DNA of 53,268 nucleotides from Ruminococcaceae bacterium AM07-15 (GTDB lineage Bacteria; Bacillota; Clostridia; Oscillospirales; Butyricicoccaceae): NCBI GenBank assembly GCA_003477405.1, contig QUDE01000018.1, forward strand, positions 1 to 53,268. Reading direction: 5' to 3'. The notes beneath the pieces were generated by a model, which searched no databases, was not told where the DNA came from, and was given only the letters and a program-made list of their open reading frames with translations. Shown piece after piece: positions 7,679-15,174 of this stretch. Each line of letters starts with the position of its first letter. The stretch's first letter is position 1. The translations under genes and the position numbers were made by a program.

Positions 7679-8191
7679 ATGAGAAAGAAGGATCAAGGGC
7701 TGCGGGACGAATTTATCCAGTTTGTCACCCAGCGTCAACAGGAGTTTTACCGCCTGGCCTTTCGCTATACCCATGACCAGGACGGAGCGATGGATGTGGT
7801 GCAGGAGGCCTTGGAGAAGGCCTTGCGAGCCTTGCCCTCTCTGCGCCAGCCGGAATATATGAAGACCTGGTTTTATCGGATTCTGGTCAATGAAAGCCTG
7901 ACCTATCTGCGGAAAAACAAACGGGAGCTTTTGCCTTTGCAGCAGGCCCTGGAGGAACTGCCCGCCCTTCTGCCCCCGGACACCGCCCAGACCATGGATC
8001 TTCACGATGCCATCGACCGGCTGGAACCCCAGCTGAAAACGGTGGTCATGCTGCGCTTTTTTTCCGACATGAAGTTTTCTGAGATTGCTCAGGTCACCGA
8101 TACCAACATCAACACGGTGAAATCCCGGCTCAAGGCGGCCCTAGGCCGCCTGCGCCTGCATCTGGAGGAGGAACCCCATGACACCCCATGA
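7679..8191 (+). CDS. ECF sigma factor, SigV-like
   Basis: 170 residues. Region 2 at about 15-80 (FYRLAFRYTHDQDGAMDVVQEA), region 4 at about 110-165 (DLHDAIDRLEPQLKTVVMLRFFSDMKFSEIAQVTDTNINTVK spans it). The next gene overlaps its 3' end by 14 bp and encodes an RsiV-like membrane protein, which identifies the pair by context. In Bacillus and Clostridioides, SigV is released when RsiV binds lysozyme and is cleaved. A SigV-like promoter precedes the operon. Confidence 0.9.
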   Translation: MRKKDQGLRDEFIQFVTQRQQEFYRLAFRYTHDQDGAMDVVQEALEKALRALPSLRQPEYMKTWFYRILVNESLTYLRKNKRELLPLQQALEELPALLPPDTAQTMDLHDAIDRLEPQLKTVVMLRFFSDMKFSEIAQVTDTNINTVKSRLKAALGRLRLHLEEEPHDTP

Positions 8192-9059
8192 ACTGAGAAA
8201 ACTCCATGAGAGCATCCCTGTGCCGCCGGAGCTGGAAGAGCGGGTGCAAAAGGCCCTGCGTCCCAAACGGCGGCCCATTCGTTTTGTTGCCCGGACGATG
8301 ACGGCCTGCGCCGCCTGTGCTGCGCTGTTTGCCCTGTCGGTGAATCTGTCCCCGGCCTGGGCGGCCAGTTTGTATGAAGTGCCCCTTCTGGGGGATGTGG
8401 CCCAGTTTTTCACCTTCCGGGAAAGCCACGAGGTGGACGAAGCCAAGGACATCCAGGTGCGGGTGCCTGCCATCCGGGGCACCGGCGAGAGCCAGCTGGA
8501 CAAGGAGATCAACCAGCGCATTGCCGACAAGATCGACCAGCTGGAAGCGGAAGCCACCCGCATGGCGGAGGAATATCTGGAGGCCTACAACGCCACCAAG
8601 CAGCCGGGAGACCCGGATTTCTGGAAGATGAAGGTGGAGATCGACTATGAGATCCACTACACCACGCCGGATGTGGTATCCTTTGTGCTCAACTCCACCA
8701 TCACCGGGGCCAACGCCTACACCCAGCAGTATTTCTATAATATTGATCTGAAAACAGGGGAAGATCTCACCCTGGAAGGGCTTTTGGGGCCGGATTACAT
8801 CGACCTGTGCAACCAGGCGGTGAAGGAAGGCATGGCCAGGAAGATGGCCGAAGACCCGGATGCCATGTATTATTCCCGGGACGATGAGGACGATTTTGAC
8901 GATGATTTCGCCTTCCAGACCATTGAGCCGGACCAGTCCTTCTATCTCAATGAGCAAGGCCAGGTGGTGATCGTATTCCCCAAATACGCCATTGCCCCCG
9001 GCTATATGGGAATCCAGGAATTTGTCGTGTCCGGTGTCCGGACAGCCAAAACTCGCTGA
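8178..9059 (+). CDS. RsiV-like anti-sigma factor / lysozyme sensor (DUF3298 family)
   Basis: 293 residues: a cytosolic N-terminus (1-36) for sigma binding, one membrane segment at about 37-56 ending in AWA, then an extracellular region of DUF4163/DUF3298 type (NSTITGANAYTQQYFYNIDLKTG; FYLNEQGQVVIVFPKYAIAPGYMG). The last motif is the typical RsiV/PdaC ending. The ATG lies inside the sigma gene with GGAGGAGG upstream, so translation is coupled. The final codons (SGVRTAKTR) lie in a dispersed repeat module (9029-9076) that recurs at 9317-9362. The native C-terminus has therefore been replaced or extended by repeat DNA. Confidence 0.88.
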   Translation: MTPHELRKLHESIPVPPELEERVQKALRPKRRPIRFVARTMTACAACAALFALSVNLSPAWAASLYEVPLLGDVAQFFTFRESHEVDEAKDIQVRVPAIRGTGESQLDKEINQRIADKIDQLEAEATRMAEEYLEAYNATKQPGDPDFWKMKVEIDYEIHYTTPDVVSFVLNSTITGANAYTQQYFYNIDLKTGEDLTLEGLLGPDYIDLCNQAVKEGMARKMAEDPDAMYYSRDDEDDFDDDFAFQTIEPDQSFYLNEQGQVVIVFPKYAIAPGYMGIQEFVVSGVRTAKTR

Positions 9060-9425
9060 AGGCTGTATGCGCTGCTTTTCCCCGGTGCTCCAAGGCTGGC
9101 CCGCCAGCCTTGGAAAGGGCCGGAGTGCAATCCTGGCAGCGTGCCGCAGATAGACCTGATGGATGCAATGGGGCTTCACAATCCCCCCAGCATGGCTCTG
9201 CCATGCTGTCCCCCCTTTGCACAAGGGGGGCTACGGTGCTGCCGCACCCGATCATACAACCAGTTTGAGTGCTGTTGCCTGGTGCGGGAGCACAGTATGG
9301 GTCCAGCGTCACGCTGGTCCGGTGTCCGGACGGCCTAAACTCTCTGAAGCCTGGAATGCGCTATGAGCCTGAGCGGTCCAGGGCTGGCGAGCCATCCCTG
9401 GAAGGGGCTATCATGCAGTCCTGGC
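9029..9425. repeat. Largest palindromic repeat mosaic
   Basis: In order: GTCCGG-TGT-CCGGAC (9029-9043), palindrome CCAAGGCTGGC/GCCAGCCTTGG (9090-9113), the block shared with 3756-3866 (9126-9240), GTGC-GGGA-GCAC (9282-9293), CCAGCG-TCA-CGCTGG (9303-9317), a second GTCCGG-TGT-CCGGAC (9317-9331), and a further CCAGGG palindrome (9378-9401). Segments 9029-9076 and 9317-9362 are direct repeats of each other. No gene is seen here. Confidence 0.85.
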
Positions 9426-9616
9426 CAACTGCATAAAAAGAAAGTCTCTGTCCGAGATGAGTATTGGTGAGCAAAAATATACATTTTCACAGAAAATTAT
9501 GCATAAACAGAATTGTAGCTGACATAAAAAGTTATATTCCCTTACAAAAACAATTTTGTGGGGGTACTTTATGTCTAATTTTCATTCCAATTACAAAGAT
9601 ATTCATAAACAAATTC

Positions 9617-9628
9617 GTCTATATAGAC
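9617..9628. promoter_or_regulatory. 12-bp perfect palindrome in the MITE-like element
   Basis: GTCTATATAGAC, 46 bp upstream of the small membrane-protein start. It may be an operator; nothing more can be said. Confidence 0.35.
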
Positions 9629-9674
9629 AAGGAACAGTTAGACAAACTTGTATTTGACAAAGGAGTGTGTTTGT

Positions 9675-9899
9675 ATGAAAAAGAAAACTGTATCCATAGT
9701 GTTGTTTTTGATTGCCTTTATTTCAACTTATTTGATTATTTGCTTTGCAATCCCTGGCATGAGAATTAAGTTAGAAGCAGAACCGATAGAAATATTCTTT
9801 AAGAGTATCACCCATATGGTGTTTTTCAAAACGATGATATCTCTTGTCGTTGCAATTATATTTGGTGCAATTCCCTTGTTCTTTGGAAAGAAGAAGTAA
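9675..9899 (+). CDS. Small two-helix membrane protein carried by the MITE-like element
   Basis: 74 residues from the ATG at 9675, preceded by AAAGGAG. Two hydrophobic segments at about 4-26 and 50-70 (FFKTMISLVVAIIFGAIPLFF) frame a short loop, and the tail is basic (GKKK). Composition is AT-rich with AAA/TTT codons, unlike the neighbours. No family is recognised. It is the only gene between the inverted repeats and has its own terminator, so it is either cargo or a decayed piece of a larger element. Confidence 0.65.
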   Translation: MKKKTVSIVLFLIAFISTYLIICFAIPGMRIKLEAEPIEIFFKSITHMVFFKTMISLVVAIIFGAIPLFFGKKK

Positions 9900-9941
9900 G
9901 CCAATTCCAATTAGTTGAACTGAATAGTATATCCCATAGGA

Positions 9942-9971
9942 GGAGCAAGGTCGATACACCTTGCTCCTTTT
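9942..9971 (+). terminator. Terminator of the small membrane-protein gene
   Basis: GGAGCAAGGT (9942-9951)/ACCTTGCTCC (9958-9967), followed by TTTT, inside the mobile element. Confidence 0.85.
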
Positions 9972-10045
9972 CATTGGGCATTCATAAAAAATGAATAAAA
10001 AGGTCAGTTATACATACCAATACTTATCTCGGACAGAGACAAAAG

Positions 10046-10074
10046 AAAAACTCCCCCATTGGGGGAGTTTTTTT
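10046..10074. terminator. Bidirectional terminator behind the Nudix gene
   Basis: AAAAACTCCCCC and GGGGGAGTTTTTTT around ATT. The mobile element's right target duplicate lies in its A-tract. Confidence 0.85.
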
Positions 10075-10096
10075 GCCTTTCTCTCAGTTTTATTGC

Positions 10097-10582
10097 TTAG
10101 CGCGGCAGCGCAGTATGGGAGCCCAGGCACTGGGCCAGTGTGCTGCTCACCAGCTTGTCTCCCTGGTAGACCAGCTTGAGGGAAAAGAAGGGCGCATTCT
10201 CCCGGAGCAGCCGGAGAAACTCCCTGTCCCCTTCCCACAGGGGCAAGGAGAGCACCTCGTCCTTTTCCACCCACCTCAGTTCCCCTTCATCGCAGGCCGT
10301 CAGCTCCCCTTCAAAGCCATGGGCCGTGAACAGATACATATACTCGGTTTCGTACCGATCCGAGACAAAGGTCACAATGCCCCGGAATCGGTACTGGGTC
10401 AGGCGCAGGCCGGTCTCCTCCTGCACCTCCCGCAGCAGGCAGTCCTGGGGACTTTCCCCTTCCTCGAACTTCCCCCCTACCCCGATCCACTTGCCGGCAT
10501 TCTCGTCCTGCTTCTTTTTGTTCCGCAGCAGCATCAGGTATTTTCCATCCTGCTCCACATAGCAAAGGGTGGTATTTTTCAT
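10097..10582 (-). CDS. Nudix hydrolase (MutT / 8-oxo-dGTP diphosphatase type)
   Basis: 161 residues with a perfect Nudix box starting GKFEEGESPQDCLL and ending REVQEETGL (about 38-60). This subgroup (ATLCYVE start, LRNKKKQDENAGKWIGVGGK) usually removes 8-oxo-dGTP or related oxidised nucleotides. It is transcribed with and 63 bp downstream of alanine racemase. The last residues (AQCLGSHTALPR) are encoded by repeat modules at 10100-10135, so the protein tail and stop come from the dispersed repeat. The catalytic core is untouched. Confidence 0.92.
   Translation of the reverse strand: MKNTTLCYVEQDGKYLMLLRNKKKQDENAGKWIGVGGKFEEGESPQDCLLREVQEETGLRLTQYRFRGIVTFVSDRYETEYMYLFTAHGFEGELTACDEGELRWVEKDEVLSLPLWEGDREFLRLLRENAPFFSLKLVYQGDKLVSSTLAQCLGSHTALPR
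10100..10140. repeat. Palindromic repeat modules at the Nudix 3' end
   Basis: GCGC-GGCA-GCGC (10100-10111) followed by CAGTATGGG and GCCCAG-GCA-CTGGGC (10121-10135). The same two modules occur at 3699-3740 in the other order. Confidence 0.8.
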
Positions 10583-10645
10583 GGCAATGCCCTCCTTCTT
10601 TTCAAAAAAACCGCCCCCGACCCACCGGCCGGAGGCTGCCCTTCC

Positions 10646-11773
10646 TTATCTGCGGTAGACCCGCAGCACGATATTGGGGTTGATGGAAGCCAGCAGGCTG
10701 TGTACATTCTGCTGCACATGGTCGGCCAGCTGGAACAGGGAAAGCAGCTCTCCCTCGTCCCAGCCCAGCAGGGTGACTTCGTCATAGAGCTGGCAGGGAA
10801 TGCCGGTGATGTCCACGAAGCACTGATCCATGCACACGCCCAGATACCGGGTTCTGCGCCCATGCACCAGCACCGGGCCATAGGTCATGGCCAGATTGCG
10901 GTTGAGACCGGCGCTGTACCCCACATCCACCGTGGCCACGGTGGTCTTTTTGTCAGCGATAAAGTGGCGGCTATAGCCCACGCTCTCCCCCGGCTCCAGA
11001 TCCTTGATGTTGGTGATGAAGGCCCGCCAGGTGGCCGGTTCCTCCACTCCCAGGGGGTTTTCGTGGTTCTGGATGTTGCTGTAACCCAGGTACAGGCTGC
11101 CGCAGCGCACATGGGTGCAGTAGCTCTCTTCAAACCAGATGGTGGCGCCGGTGTTGGCGGTGTGGATGTACTGGGGCTGGATGCCCCGGGCCTGCACCTG
11201 GGAAAGCCCCTTCTGGAAGAGGGCAAACTGCTCCTTAGCGTACTGGCTCTCCCGCTGTCCGGCGGTGGCATAATGGGTAAAGACGCCCACCACCTCCAGG
11301 TTCCCCACCTGGGCGATATGATCCAGCAACCGTTCCAGATCGGCGCCGGGTTTGACGCCGATGCGTCCCAGGCCGGTTTCGATCTTGATATGTACCTGGC
11401 CGGTATGGCCGGCATCCCGGCAGGCCCGGCTGAACAGGTCCACCCCTTCTTTGTTGAACACCGTCATCTGGAGGCCGTATTGGGCGGCATAGGGGACGGC
11501 ATGGGGAGGCAAAGCCCCCAGGATCATCAGATCCACCGGAATTCCGGCTTCACGGATCTGGATGGATTCGGCAATGTGGGCATTAGCTAAAAGGGGCATC
11601 CCCATATCGTGCATCAGCCTGGCCACTTCCACAGTGCCCAGGCCATAGGCGTTGCCCTTGACCACCGGGATCATGCCACGCCCCGGGCCGATGTGACGCT
11701 GGATGCGTTCCACATTCCGGCGTATCTTGCCCAAGTCCACCTCCAAATAGGAGTTATAATGCTCTAAATTCAA
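10646..11773 (-). CDS. alr: Alanine racemase
   Basis: 375 residues, full length. The PLP lysine is Lys39 in VVKGNAYGLG (the canonical motif is VVKANAYGHG, so two nearby residues differ). TANTGATIW, HVRCGSLYLGY and the C-terminal VGYSAGLNR (catalytic Tyr) and GVCMDQCFVD segments are present. It converts L- to D-alanine for peptidoglycan. The C-terminal domain Met-Asp-Gln motif is kept, so activity is likely. The serine-racemising branch cannot be excluded. First gene of a pair with the Nudix hydrolase. Confidence 0.9.
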   Translation of the reverse strand: MNLEHYNSYLEVDLGKIRRNVERIQRHIGPGRGMIPVVKGNAYGLGTVEVARLMHDMGMPLLANAHIAESIQIREAGIPVDLMILGALPPHAVPYAAQYGLQMTVFNKEGVDLFSRACRDAGHTGQVHIKIETGLGRIGVKPGADLERLLDHIAQVGNLEVVGVFTHYATAGQRESQYAKEQFALFQKGLSQVQARGIQPQYIHTANTGATIWFEESYCTHVRCGSLYLGYSNIQNHENPLGVEEPATWRAFITNIKDLEPGESVGYSRHFIADKKTTVATVDVGYSAGLNRNLAMTYGPVLVHGRRTRYLGVCMDQCFVDITGIPCQLYDEVTLLGWDEGELLSLFQLADHVQQNVHSLLASINPNIVLRVYRR

Positions 11774-11795
11774 AAAATCACCTCACAGGGGCCAG

Positions 11796-11817
11796 AACAC
11801 CCGCTGCGGCGGGTGTT
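11796..11817. terminator. Hairpin upstream of alr
   Basis: AACACCCGC/GCGGGTGTT around TGCG, 22 bp upstream of the alr ATG. There is no T-run on either strand, so it is a weak terminator or simply a palindrome. With the structured repeat and mosaic behind it, it fills the 303-bp gap between alr and the XRE-cupin gene. Confidence 0.4.
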
Positions 11818-11861
11818 GTCCCAGGTTTCTTCCCAGCGTGACGCTGGGCCCCTCCTGGGCC

Positions 11862-11976
11862 ATTGGCGGCGTGTTATTTCGGCACAAGGCCGAAATAACG
11901 ATCATTCCGGAAGCTGACGCCGCCGCTGGCCCTCGGGGAAAAACTAAGTTTTTCCCCGACCTTTTTCGCGCCCCAG
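11862..11976 (+). repeat. 115-bp structured repeat, copy 2
   Basis: Same layout and length as 3488-3602. Outer stem GGCGGCGT (11865-11872)/ACGCCGCC (11917-11924), inner hairpin TTATTTCGGC (11874-11883)/GCCGAAATAA (11889-11898), last hairpin GGGGAAAAAC (11935-11944)/GTTTTTCCCC (11948-11957) with loop TAA. The 18-base linker differs in sequence from copy 1 but not in length. Confidence 0.85.
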
Positions 11977-12076
11977 TGCCTGGGCAGTCAAGGGGTGCTC
12001 CCGCACCCAATCATGCAACCAACCTTCGTTCTGTTGCCGGGCGCGGCAGCGCAGTTTGACAGCGGCGTCACGCCGC
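11972..12076. repeat. Palindromic repeat mosaic at the XRE-cupin 3' end
   Basis: CCCAG-TGC-CTGGG (11972-11984; minus-strand loop GCA), GCGC-GGCA-GCGC (12041-12052) and GCGGCG-TCA-CGCCGC (12062-12076). The next three bases are the stop codon of the XRE-cupin gene. The segment from 11998 resembles 9241-9293. Confidence 0.75.
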
Positions 12077-12625
12077 CTACCAAGTGAAGGGAACTTCGCC
12101 CCAGACGGCCACGCACTCTTCCTCATCCCCGGCATTCTGGAGATGGTGAAGAATGGTGCTTTCAAAATAAATACTGTCACCGGGATGGAGCACATACTCC
12201 TCCTCCTCGGTGATCACCCGCAGAGTGCCGGAGATGATATACCCGCACTCGGCGCCCTCGTGGGAAGCCAGCACCGGCTTCTGGTCGGGCTGACGGTGGA
12301 ATACCACCTTGTACATTTCGATCCGCCGGTCGGGATCGGGGGTGAGCAGGGCGTACTCGTTCCCCGCGCCGGACACCGTCCGATGCTCTCCGGCCCGCAC
12401 CAATGTCACCTTGTTCTTCTGCTTATCCTCCTCAAAGAAGGAGGCCACGCTCTCCCCCAAGGCATTGCACAGCTTCCAGAACACATAAATGGAAGGCACT
12501 GTGGTATTCCGCTCGATCTGGCTGATCATGCCGGGGCTGACCCCGGCCTTCTCGGCCAGCATGGCAATGCTCAATCCTTTGTCCTTGCGGCATTTCTTGA
12601 ATTTCGCGCCAAAATCAATATTCAT
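12077..12625 (-). CDS. XRE-family regulator with cupin domain
   Basis: 182 residues: helix-turn-helix at 8-65 (LSIAMLAEKAGVSPGMISQIERN) and a cupin sensor domain at about 105-178 (HEGAECGYIISGTLRV; LHPGDSIYFESTILHHLQN). Members of this family often regulate polyamine, amino acid or detoxification genes. It faces away from the GNAT gene with a shared 126-bp spacer, so GNAT may be a target (inference). The stop codon directly abuts a repeat hairpin. Confidence 0.9.
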   Translation of the reverse strand: MNIDFGAKFKKCRKDKGLSIAMLAEKAGVSPGMISQIERNTTVPSIYVFWKLCNALGESVASFFEEDKQKNKVTLVRAGEHRTVSGAGNEYALLTPDPDRRIEMYKVVFHRQPDQKPVLASHEGAECGYIISGTLRVITEEEEYVLHPGDSIYFESTILHHLQNAGDEEECVAVWGEVPFTW

Positions 12626-12643
12626 ATCGTCTCCGTCTTCCCT

Positions 12644-12672
12644 TTGACAAAATTTCTCCTATTGTCCATAAT
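12644..12672 (+). promoter_or_regulatory. Promoter of the GNAT gene
   Basis: TTGACA (12644-12649), 17-bp spacer, CATAAT (12667-12672), in the divergent spacer with the XRE-cupin gene. Confidence 0.65.
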
Positions 12673-12751
12673 AAAAAGCAGGCTATTCCCTTCTTACTAG
12701 GATAAACCATTGCCGGAATAAAATCAACCGGCGGAAAAGAGGTCTTTTTCT

Positions 12752-13291
12752 ATGTCCGGCAATTTTTCTCTCGTCACGCCCCGTCTGCGTCTGCGCCCCC
12801 TCACTCTGGAGGACGCCCCCGCCCTTTTGCGCACCATGGGCGACCCCATCGCCATGCGGGCCTATGAACGCACCTTTTCCATCCCGGATATCCAGGCCTG
12901 GATCGAAAAAAACATCCGCCGCTATGCCCGCTTCGGGGTGGGGCTATGGGCGGCGGAGCTTTTGGAAACCGGGGAAGTCATCGGCCAATGCGGCCTGGTC
13001 CCCCAAACTCTGGACGAGCTGTCCTTTCTGGAGATCGGCTATCTGTTTGAGCGCCGCCACTGGCACCAGGGCTATGCCACCGAAGCGGCCCGGGCCTGCC
13101 GGGACTATGGCTTCGATGTTCTTGCGGCCCCGGCGCTGTACAGCATCATCAAGCACGACAATCTTCCCTCCCAGAATGTGGCCCGTCGGGTGGGAATGAC
13201 CCCCTGGAAAACAGTACACTACGGGGAAACGCTCCAGGACACAGAGCACATCCTCTTCCGCATCACGCGGGAGCAACAGCCCCGGCCCTGA
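12752..13291 (+). CDS. GNAT family N-acetyltransferase (RimJ/RimL type)
   Basis: 179 residues. N-terminal TPRLRLRPLTLEDAPALL and C-terminal EIGYLFERRHWHQGYATEAARA are the RimJ/RimL-like signatures; the latter holds the acetyl-CoA loop. NLPSQNVARRVGM follows as in the family. It transfers acetyl from acetyl-CoA to an unknown amine: a protein N-terminus, an amino acid or a small molecule. The ATG has AGAGG upstream. Its stop is 8 bp from the convergent stop of the SLH-protease gene. Confidence 0.9.
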   Translation: MSGNFSLVTPRLRLRPLTLEDAPALLRTMGDPIAMRAYERTFSIPDIQAWIEKNIRRYARFGVGLWAAELLETGEVIGQCGLVPQTLDELSFLEIGYLFERRHWHQGYATEAARACRDYGFDVLAAPALYSIIKHDNLPSQNVARRVGMTPWKTVHYGETLQDTEHILFRITREQQPRP

Positions 13292-13299
13292 GGAAAAGG

Positions 13300-15063
13300 C
13301 TAAACGGGCTTGATCTCCCCTTTGAAGGAGCCCTGGTACCAATAGCCTTCCCGCTCCAGCTTGCCGGTGGTGCCGTAATAGCGGCCGTAGCCGTCAAACT
13401 TGTTGTTGCGGAACTCGCCCACATACTTCTCGCCGGTGACATAGGTGTAGACGCCTTCTCCCTGGAAGCTGCCATAGGCCAGCTCGCCCACATACTGGTC
13501 ACCGCTTTTGAAGGTGTAGGTGCCCTTGCCGTGCATCTGGCCGCCGGCAAACTGCCCTTCGTATTGGTCGCCGTTGCCGTATTTCAGCACGCCGTCCCCC
13601 TGGGCAAATCCGGCATAGAAATCGCCGGTATACAGGCTCTGGTCCCTGTTTTTATAATAGGTGCCCTTGCCCCAGGGCATCCCCCGCTGGAAGGTGCCTT
13701 CGTAATAGCTGCCGTCGGCCCATTCCGCCCGGCCTTCGCCGTGAGGGGTGGCCCCGCCCAGCACCTCACCGGTGTAGGTGGCCTTCTCCCCCATCAGCGT
13801 CACCTGCATATCGGTGACCCGGCTGGTGGCGCCGGCCAGCTCTTCCAGAGTGATGGGATCGTTCTTGTCCAGATATTCCTTCACATCGTTGATGGGCACG
13901 GCGAAGTTCAGATTCTGACCGCTGAGGGTGCCGGTGGTGATGCCCACGCACCGGCCGTAGCCGTCCAGCAAGGCTCCGCCGCTGCTGCCCGGAGAAATGG
14001 GGGCGGTGGTCTGGATGTACTCCTGGCCGTTCACCACCCGGTTTGTGGCCGAGACGATGCCGTTGGCGATGGTGTTGTCCAGGCCCTGGGGGCTGCCGAT
14101 GGTATACACCGTCTGGCCGCTGACCAGGGTGCTGGAATCGCCCAGAGGCAGGGTGGGCAGGCCCTGGGCGCTGATGCTCAGCACGGCCACATCCCGCTTC
14201 ACATCATAGGCCAGCACATTTTCCACCGAATAGGTCTTGCCGTTGGGGAACTTCACCCGGGCGGAGTACACATCCTGGATCACATGGTAATTGGTGACCA
14301 GTTTGCCGTTTTCCTCCACTACAAAGGCGCTGCCGGTACCGGTGACCTGGCCAGCTGCGTCATAGACCTCCACATAGCACACCGCCGGGGAGCACTGACT
14401 ATAGATCTGGGTGGCGGTCATTTCGCCCCCTGCGCTCTCCCCTTCCAGCACCGACAGAAGCCGGTCCATGGTGATGTAGGCCTGCTGGCGGGTGTAGATC
14501 CCGGATGGATCAAAACGGCCGTCCTCCACGCCCTTCATCACGCCGGTGGAAGAGGCAAACTTCACCGCCGTCACCGCATAGGAGGCGATGTCGTCCCGGT
14601 CGGAGAAGGTGAGGGAGCCGCCGGAGCCGGTGTATTCCAGCACCTTGGCGGTCTCATAGAGCATCTTGGCCGCCTCCTGGCGGGTGATGCTGCCCTGGGG
14701 ACGGAAGGTGCCGTCCTCATAACCGTTGACGATGCCCAGGGCACAGGCATTTTCCGCGTAGTCGTCCTGGGTATCGGAAAAGGCATTTTCCTTGGTTTGC
14801 AGCCCCCGGTCGGCGATCACCTGACTGACGGGCTTTTCCTCCACCACTTCCACCATGGTCACGGCCAGGCGGCAGAACTCCTGGCGGGTGATGGGGGTCT
14901 GGTAGCTGCTTTGCAAATCTTTGGGCACAAGGCCCTGGGAGATGGCGCTTTCCACCTCGGTTTTGGCCCAGTCGGAGGGGGCGTCGGCCCCTGCGGCGGG
15001 CAGAGAGAGGGAAGCCGCCAGGGATAACGCTGTCAAAAAGACAATGAAACGCTTGTTTTTCAT
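13300..15063 (-). CDS. SLH - trypsin-like serine protease - MORN repeat protein
   Basis: 587 residues from the ATG at 15063 (MKNKRFIVFLTALSL), which begins a signal peptide of about 26 residues. Three S-layer-homology repeats follow (about 30-75, 93-143, 153-208; TRQE/TRQQ and GYEDGTFRP motifs). A DegP/S1-like protease domain (about 222-405) has His260 (VTNYHVI), Asp291 (KRDVAVL) and Ser361 (SPGSSGG). At the end are about seven MORN-type repeats (430-582; GDQYEGQF, GDQYVGEL, GEKYVGEF). SLH domains anchor proteins to wall polymers, so this is a surface protease. SLH plus protease plus MORN in one chain is an unusual order. Confidence 0.9.
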   Translation of the reverse strand: MKNKRFIVFLTALSLAASLSLPAAGADAPSDWAKTEVESAISQGLVPKDLQSSYQTPITRQEFCRLAVTMVEVVEEKPVSQVIADRGLQTKENAFSDTQDDYAENACALGIVNGYEDGTFRPQGSITRQEAAKMLYETAKVLEYTGSGGSLTFSDRDDIASYAVTAVKFASSTGVMKGVEDGRFDPSGIYTRQQAYITMDRLLSVLEGESAGGEMTATQIYSQCSPAVCYVEVYDAAGQVTGTGSAFVVEENGKLVTNYHVIQDVYSARVKFPNGKTYSVENVLAYDVKRDVAVLSISAQGLPTLPLGDSSTLVSGQTVYTIGSPQGLDNTIANGIVSATNRVVNGQEYIQTTAPISPGSSGGALLDGYGRCVGITTGTLSGQNLNFAVPINDVKEYLDKNDPITLEELAGATSRVTDMQVTLMGEKATYTGEVLGGATPHGEGRAEWADGSYYEGTFQRGMPWGKGTYYKNRDQSLYTGDFYAGFAQGDGVLKYGNGDQYEGQFAGGQMHGKGTYTFKSGDQYVGELAYGSFQGEGVYTYVTGEKYVGEFRNNKFDGYGRYYGTTGKLEREGYWYQGSFKGEIKPV

Positions 15064-15103
15064 AGGCGCACCTGACTTTCTTCGTGGGTGTTTTCCTGTG
15101 TTC

Positions 15104-15132
15104 ATTTTACCACTTTTCACCGGGGAAAACAA
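15104..15132 (-). promoter_or_regulatory. Promoter of the SLH-protease-MORN gene
   Basis: Minus strand: TTGTTT (15127-15132), 17-bp spacer, TAAAAT (15104-15109). Confidence 0.6.
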
Positions 15133-15174
15133 ACGAACAAAGGGTGAATTTTTCCTTTCAAAAAACGAAAGATT

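Larger units (their letters stand above)
9444..10040 (+). mobile_element. 597-bp MITE-like element with a membrane-protein gene
   Basis: Terminal inverted repeats of 25 bp (9444-9468 and 10016-10040; ends GTCTCTGTCCGAGAT) match at 24 positions. An 8-bp target duplication AAAAGAAA flanks it (9436-9443 and 10041-10048). The interior is clearly AT-rich against the GC-rich chromosome and holds one small gene with its own terminator, but no transposase. It inserted into the A-tract of the terminator behind the Nudix gene. Confidence 0.85.

Noticed and set aside
9464..9769. 101-codon frame in the MITE-like element
   Set aside because: It overlaps the 74-residue gene in another frame and lacks a Shine-Dalgarno; the 74-residue frame has AAAGGAG and membrane helices.
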